Positions 60,801-64,000 of a stretch of 64,000 bases of DNA are shown piece by piece. Positions within the stretch are counted from its first letter, which is position 1; each line of letters starts with the position of its first letter. The position numbers were made by a program, and so were the translations under genes. The notes beneath the pieces were generated by a model that made no database searches, had not been told where the DNA came from, and saw only the letters and a program-made list of their open reading frames with translations. The stretch is from Anaeramoeba flamelloides (lineage: Eukaryota > Metamonada > Anaeramoebidae), in contig JANTQA010000012.1 in the NCBI GenBank assembly GCA_027625915.1, positions 5,726,501 to 5,790,500 on the forward strand, written 5' to 3'.

Positions 60801-63800
60801 ATTAAACAATATAAAAGAAAAAGTCTTTTTATTTAATTTATTTCACTTATCCCTATTCTTCTTTTTTACTAAAAAAATTACTACACCCACCACCTCTTAA
60901 AGCTATCAATTTTGAAAAGACTCCAAAAAGCCAAAATTACCAAGTATTTTGGTTCTCCTATCTTTAAATTTTGAATAAAATTTTCTTCTTCTTCTTTTTC
61001 TAATCCTGGAGTTTCCACAAATGAATACCATTACTTAATTTACTTACTTTGTTTTTTAAAACATTATTTGCCACTTTTAAAACATTATTTGCCCCTGTGA
61101 ATTTAATTAAGCTTATATCGGGAAAATTTTTGGAATATTTTTCTGAGTAAATTCTATTTTAAAGCACATGAATAAACAATAGCATAATGCTTTATAACTT
61201 TTCTCTATATACTTCTTTCCATTTCTTTGTTATAATCGAGTGTAAAATTTTGATGTTAACAAACCCAAAAAGCATTAAATGAAATTTTTTTAATACCATC
61301 CAACATCGAATTATTTCTATTACTCTTTTCTTCTTGTCTAAATTCTTCCCATCGTTTTTTAAAAACATTGATCGATCTTTAGTAAATTTTTTATGGTATT
61401 GGGCTTTTTCTTAATTCTTTAAAATTTTCTTCTTGTGATGAATTTAATTCCTTTCTATTTCTTCTGTTTTGAAAATAATTCTTATTACATTCTTCTTCTC
61501 ACAATAGATCTGCTTTATTACTTATTTTTTTTGAAATTAAATTATTATTTTGCAATTGAAAAATAAAATTTTCACTCGAGTAAAGTTAAAAAAAAAAAAA
61601 ATGATCAAAATTTAACCAAAAATGTTATGGGAGTCTTTTTTGAGTTAAAATATGCTTTTCTTGTGTTGTTTTACTACTTTTGATGAGTGTAAACTAGGTG
61701 ATAAAAAAATTAAATTCACTTTGATCATAACAAAATTAACTTATACTCCAGTTAACAATGCTCTCAGGCGAGTATAACATTTTTGAACATACATTTAATC
61801 TTTGCTAAATTGATCATTTGATACATTTAACAGAATTTTAAAGTTTTAAAATGGGATAAATATCCCAATGAATGGAATAAATATATTGAATTTCGCGAAA
61901 GAGCCAAAATAACACTTTTTTCACGTGATCGCTGTTTTGGTGTTAAAATATTTATTTAACATTGATAAGTTTAATCTAGATCAATTTTAAAATATGTTTG
62001 AAAAGGTAATAAAATAATTTTTGATTGAATTTCTCCACTTTTTACCTGTTTTAATCAAATAAACGAAAATAGATTCTAAATAACACTAACAACAAACTCA
62101 AACAATAAAGTTTTGTCTCATTTCTGGACTTATCCAAAAGAAAAGACTAAAACCTCAAGAATTTTTTATTTTTTCATTAAATTGAAATTTGAAATTCAAT
62201 TTTTTTATCCAAGATGTTCAAATTTTAAACATTTTTCAAGAATTATTCTTAGCTAAACAATTCTTTGGATGACTTAAAAAATAGCTACAATTATGATCCA
62301 CGTTTTTGTTACTTTTTTTACTTTTTTGGGTTAATTTGAATTTTTACATCTTTTTACAGGCTCTGTAAATATCATTCATTTCATTTCCACTGAAAGCACA
62401 ATAGAGTAAATTAAACCCATCAATTTCAAAATTAAAAGATCTATTGACTTTAATAAAAAAATAAAATAACAACTCTTAAATCAAATTTAAAAAACGATAA
62501 TTTTTTTTTTTTTGATCTTTGAAGAGAGAAAATTATTTTTATCTCTATTCTTTTAAATTCTGGAAAAGTGTCGTTAACTTTTCTTGAGTTTTCTGTTTAT
62601 TTGGAAAACCTCAAAAAAAACCTAGAACACTTCACAAATAAAACAGAAAACCTCAAGAAAATCTAGGCACTCTACGACACTCTACGGTACTTGACGGAAC
62701 TCTACGGCACATGACGGACCCTTTTCGTTAGGATTAATTTAATTTAAAAGAATTGTCTGAAATCTTTTTTTTTCCTAAAGTATTTAGAATTTAGGAAAAG
62801 CAACATTAGTTTTTTTTTTAATTTTAGAAATTAAATGAAAATTTCTTAAATTAAAAAAACACCTTTCACTCTAAGGCACTCTATAATTCCTAAACTTGTA
62901 TTTAGAAATTTTTTAAAAGATTTTGACATATTTTTATTATCCACTAGAGTAACTAAAGATCTTGAATCTTGTTTATAATACTAAGAATATTATTATTTTC
63001 ATAAATAATTGAAAAATTAATTTTTTTTAAAATTCAGAAATCAAGATTTTACGATTATTTTCATAGGTTGGGTAGTTTCAGAGAAAAATGACACAAATCT
63101 TCCATGATTTTAAAGTTTCTCATTTTATTTTAAAGAATAAAATAGTGCTTTACTCCCCCCCAAAAAAAAAAATTTGTTAATTTGATGAATTAATTATAAA
63201 TAAAACAATCTTGAAAACTTGAAATAATAATCAAAACAGTTTATCTCTTGATAAACTTTTTTGATTTTTAAATAATAAAATACGTAAACAACATTTTAAT
63301 AAAATAAAGCACCTTTGTTATACAAAACGGCATATTGCAAAAATTCAAGTTGAAATTTACAACGTTTTTTTGAAATCATAATTTTCAAAAAATAATTAGT
63401 TTGAAAAACTATCAAGTTTTTCTAAAACAAACACCCTTCACTACCATTTCAAAATTTCATTCATTTGTCACTCTACTCGGCGCAAAACCCAAGAAATTAT
63501 TTTAAATCATACATCATTTATTTTATAAGAAAAAAATTTTATATATTCTTTATTTAAAAACTTTTATTTTTCAAAATTAAATGAATTATTCTCTAATATC
63601 TTTTTTTTTCTATTTTTTTTAATTAAATTATTTTGAATAAAAAAAAAAATAAAATCAAAAATACAACAATCTAATAAATTATTTTTAAAGATATTGTTTG
63701 GACAAATAAACAAGAACCCTATATAAAAAAAATCTTTTTAGGGCCGAAGGCAAGAATCATGATTATTTGTTGTTTAGATGGATCAACTTATTACCATATT

Positions 63801-63848
63801 CATAGAAAAGGAGGAAAGTCCACCACGATAAAGATTGAAAAATTACGT
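57829..63848 (+). CDS. VPS18: Vps18 (Pep3), HOPS/CORVET core subunit, first exons only
   Basis: Scaffold of the HOPS and CORVET tethers on endosomes and lysosomes. Exon 1 (57829-58099) starts at an ATG: MSHLIDAFNSQ, an acidic then poly-Lys stretch, then IPIFSLQPVDYEQPSNFVDV, CASNNHLVIALKNNLIIWIN. Human Vps18 has VPIFTKQRIDFTPSERITSL and VVSSNQLCMSLGKDTLLRID at this point. It ends phase 1 at a GTATTC donor. A candidate next exon, 63742-63848, follows TTTTTAG in matching phase and gives ARIMIICCLDGSTYYHIHRK, then KIEKLR before GTAAGT, like the family's HLLI...YLHRK...KLKG. About 12-20 residues expected between (the family's K-F-L-D-P-G-H segment) are missing, so a small exon inside the 5.6-kb gap may be unseen. 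The rest of this ~1,000-residue protein lies beyond the window. Confidence 0.6.
61834..61959 (+). other. coding-like patch of unknown origin
   Basis: After a good acceptor (TTTAACAG) a 41-residue frame has unusual, GC-richer composition: KWDKYPNEWNKYIEFRERAK, then LFSRDRCFGVKIF. It has no ATG and no partner exon that I can find. It could be a gene or transposase remnant. Confidence 0.3.
62661..62720. repeat. 10-bp tandem array, about six units
   Basis: Exact decamer phase from 62671: TCTACGACAC, TCTACGGTAC, TTGACGGAAC, TCTACGGCAC, ATGACGGACC, preceded by ATCTAGGCAC. Consensus TCTACGGNAC. GC-rich for this window and about 160 bp from the decayed LINE end. Confidence 0.85.
62880..63125 (-). 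mobile_element. decayed LINE 3' end, second copy
   Basis: Matches 12577-12815 in the same orientation: ATTCCTAAACTTG, GATCTTGAATCTTGTTTA, TACGATTATTTTCATAGG, AGAGAAAAATGA, CAAATCTTC. In the translated sense it covers the same zinc-knuckle tail but the frame is lost to many indels, so this insertion is much older than the one at 12541. Confidence 0.75.
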
Positions 63849-64000
63849 GTAAGTTTCTTTTTATTCATCGACTTTTTACTATTTAATATTATAATATATC
63901 CAAAAATTACATTTTTTTTTATAAAAAATTTGAAAATGAAAAATATTATCATATTTTTTGATCGTTTAAAACAAAATAGAAGTCAACCATTTTTAACCAA

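Larger units (their letters stand above)
58100..63741 (+). other. apparent 5.6-kb intron of VPS18
   Basis: Long gene-free interval between the two exons. Holds a coding-like patch (61834-61959), a 10-bp tandem array (62661-62720) and a decayed LINE end (62880-63125). Frames at 60163-60429 and 60599-60805 show no domain. A missing small exon could be here. Confidence 0.45.

Noticed and set aside
60163-60805. Two plus-strand frames (88 and 68 codons) within the Vps18 interval
   Set aside because: No match to Vps18 or any family I know; hydrophobic, AT-driven composition. A short stem in the second (AATCTCA...TGAGATT) is not enough for an RNA call.

Overview
This window is AT-rich eukaryotic DNA with long homopolymers, (TA)n and (CA)n tracts, and short GT-AG introns. 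Genes are sparse: nine host loci that I can support in 64 kb. The gene set (AP180/CALM, CHMP5/Vps60, Vps18, COMMD1, villin, a UBX adaptor, eS24, poly-Asn and poly-Glu proteins, an RCC1 fragment) fits a free-living amoeboid or amoeboflagellate protist. Anaeramoeba or another Asn-rich amoeba is a guess from the overall look, not a result. The standard genetic code fits every gene. No prokaryotic features were seen: no operon, CRISPR array or Shine-Dalgarno site. I recognised no tRNA or rRNA, and no LTR retroelement or Polinton.

Layout. 3-3656: 3' part of a FAF1-like UBL/UAS/UBX gene. 3.7-10.7 kb: microsatellites and nested transposon-derived repeats. 10.9-15.8 kb (minus): a complete three-exon AP180/CALM-type ANTH gene of 648 residues, whose 2.7-kb second intron holds an RCC1 gene fragment followed by the 3' end of a LINE. 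16-22.6 kb: gene-free, with several small inverted-repeat elements. 22.7-23.3 kb (minus): a secreted protein of unknown function. 24-29 kb: repeats nested in repeats. 29.3-30.1 kb: CHMP5/Vps60. 30.5-36 kb: repeats, including an element with arms of about 105 bp. 36.4-39.3 kb: a four-exon, 803-residue villin. 39.8-41.8 kb: repeats. 44.5-45.1 kb (minus): ribosomal protein eS24, head to head with COMMD1 at 46.2-46.7 kb. 50.8-52.3 kb: an element with TTAA target duplications, interrupted by a second element. 53.1-53.6 kb (minus): a small, predicted N-myristoylated protein with a FERM-F3/PTB-like fold and an apparent one-base frameshift. 57.8-63.8 kb: first exon(s) of Vps18, split by an intron of about 5.6 kb that contains a decayed second copy of the LINE end and a 10-bp tandem repeat.

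The genes are not a cluster with one job, but several act in endomembrane traffic: AP180 (clathrin coat), CHMP5 (ESCRT-III), Vps18 (HOPS/CORVET), COMMD1 (Commander/retriever recycling) and a UBX protein (Cdc48/p97 adaptor). Villin and the F3-domain protein belong to the cortical actin and membrane side.

Most non-genic sequence that can be interpreted is a small set of repeat families, each present two to five times in the window: a TTAA element, several TA-flanked elements sharing the word AAGGCACAAA, a GGGGCCC element, and longer dispersed repeats. I found no convincing new multi-gene system. The most unusual observations are the layered insertions inside the AP180 and Vps18 introns, the nested elements, the GC-rich block inside villin, and the lone F3-domain protein.
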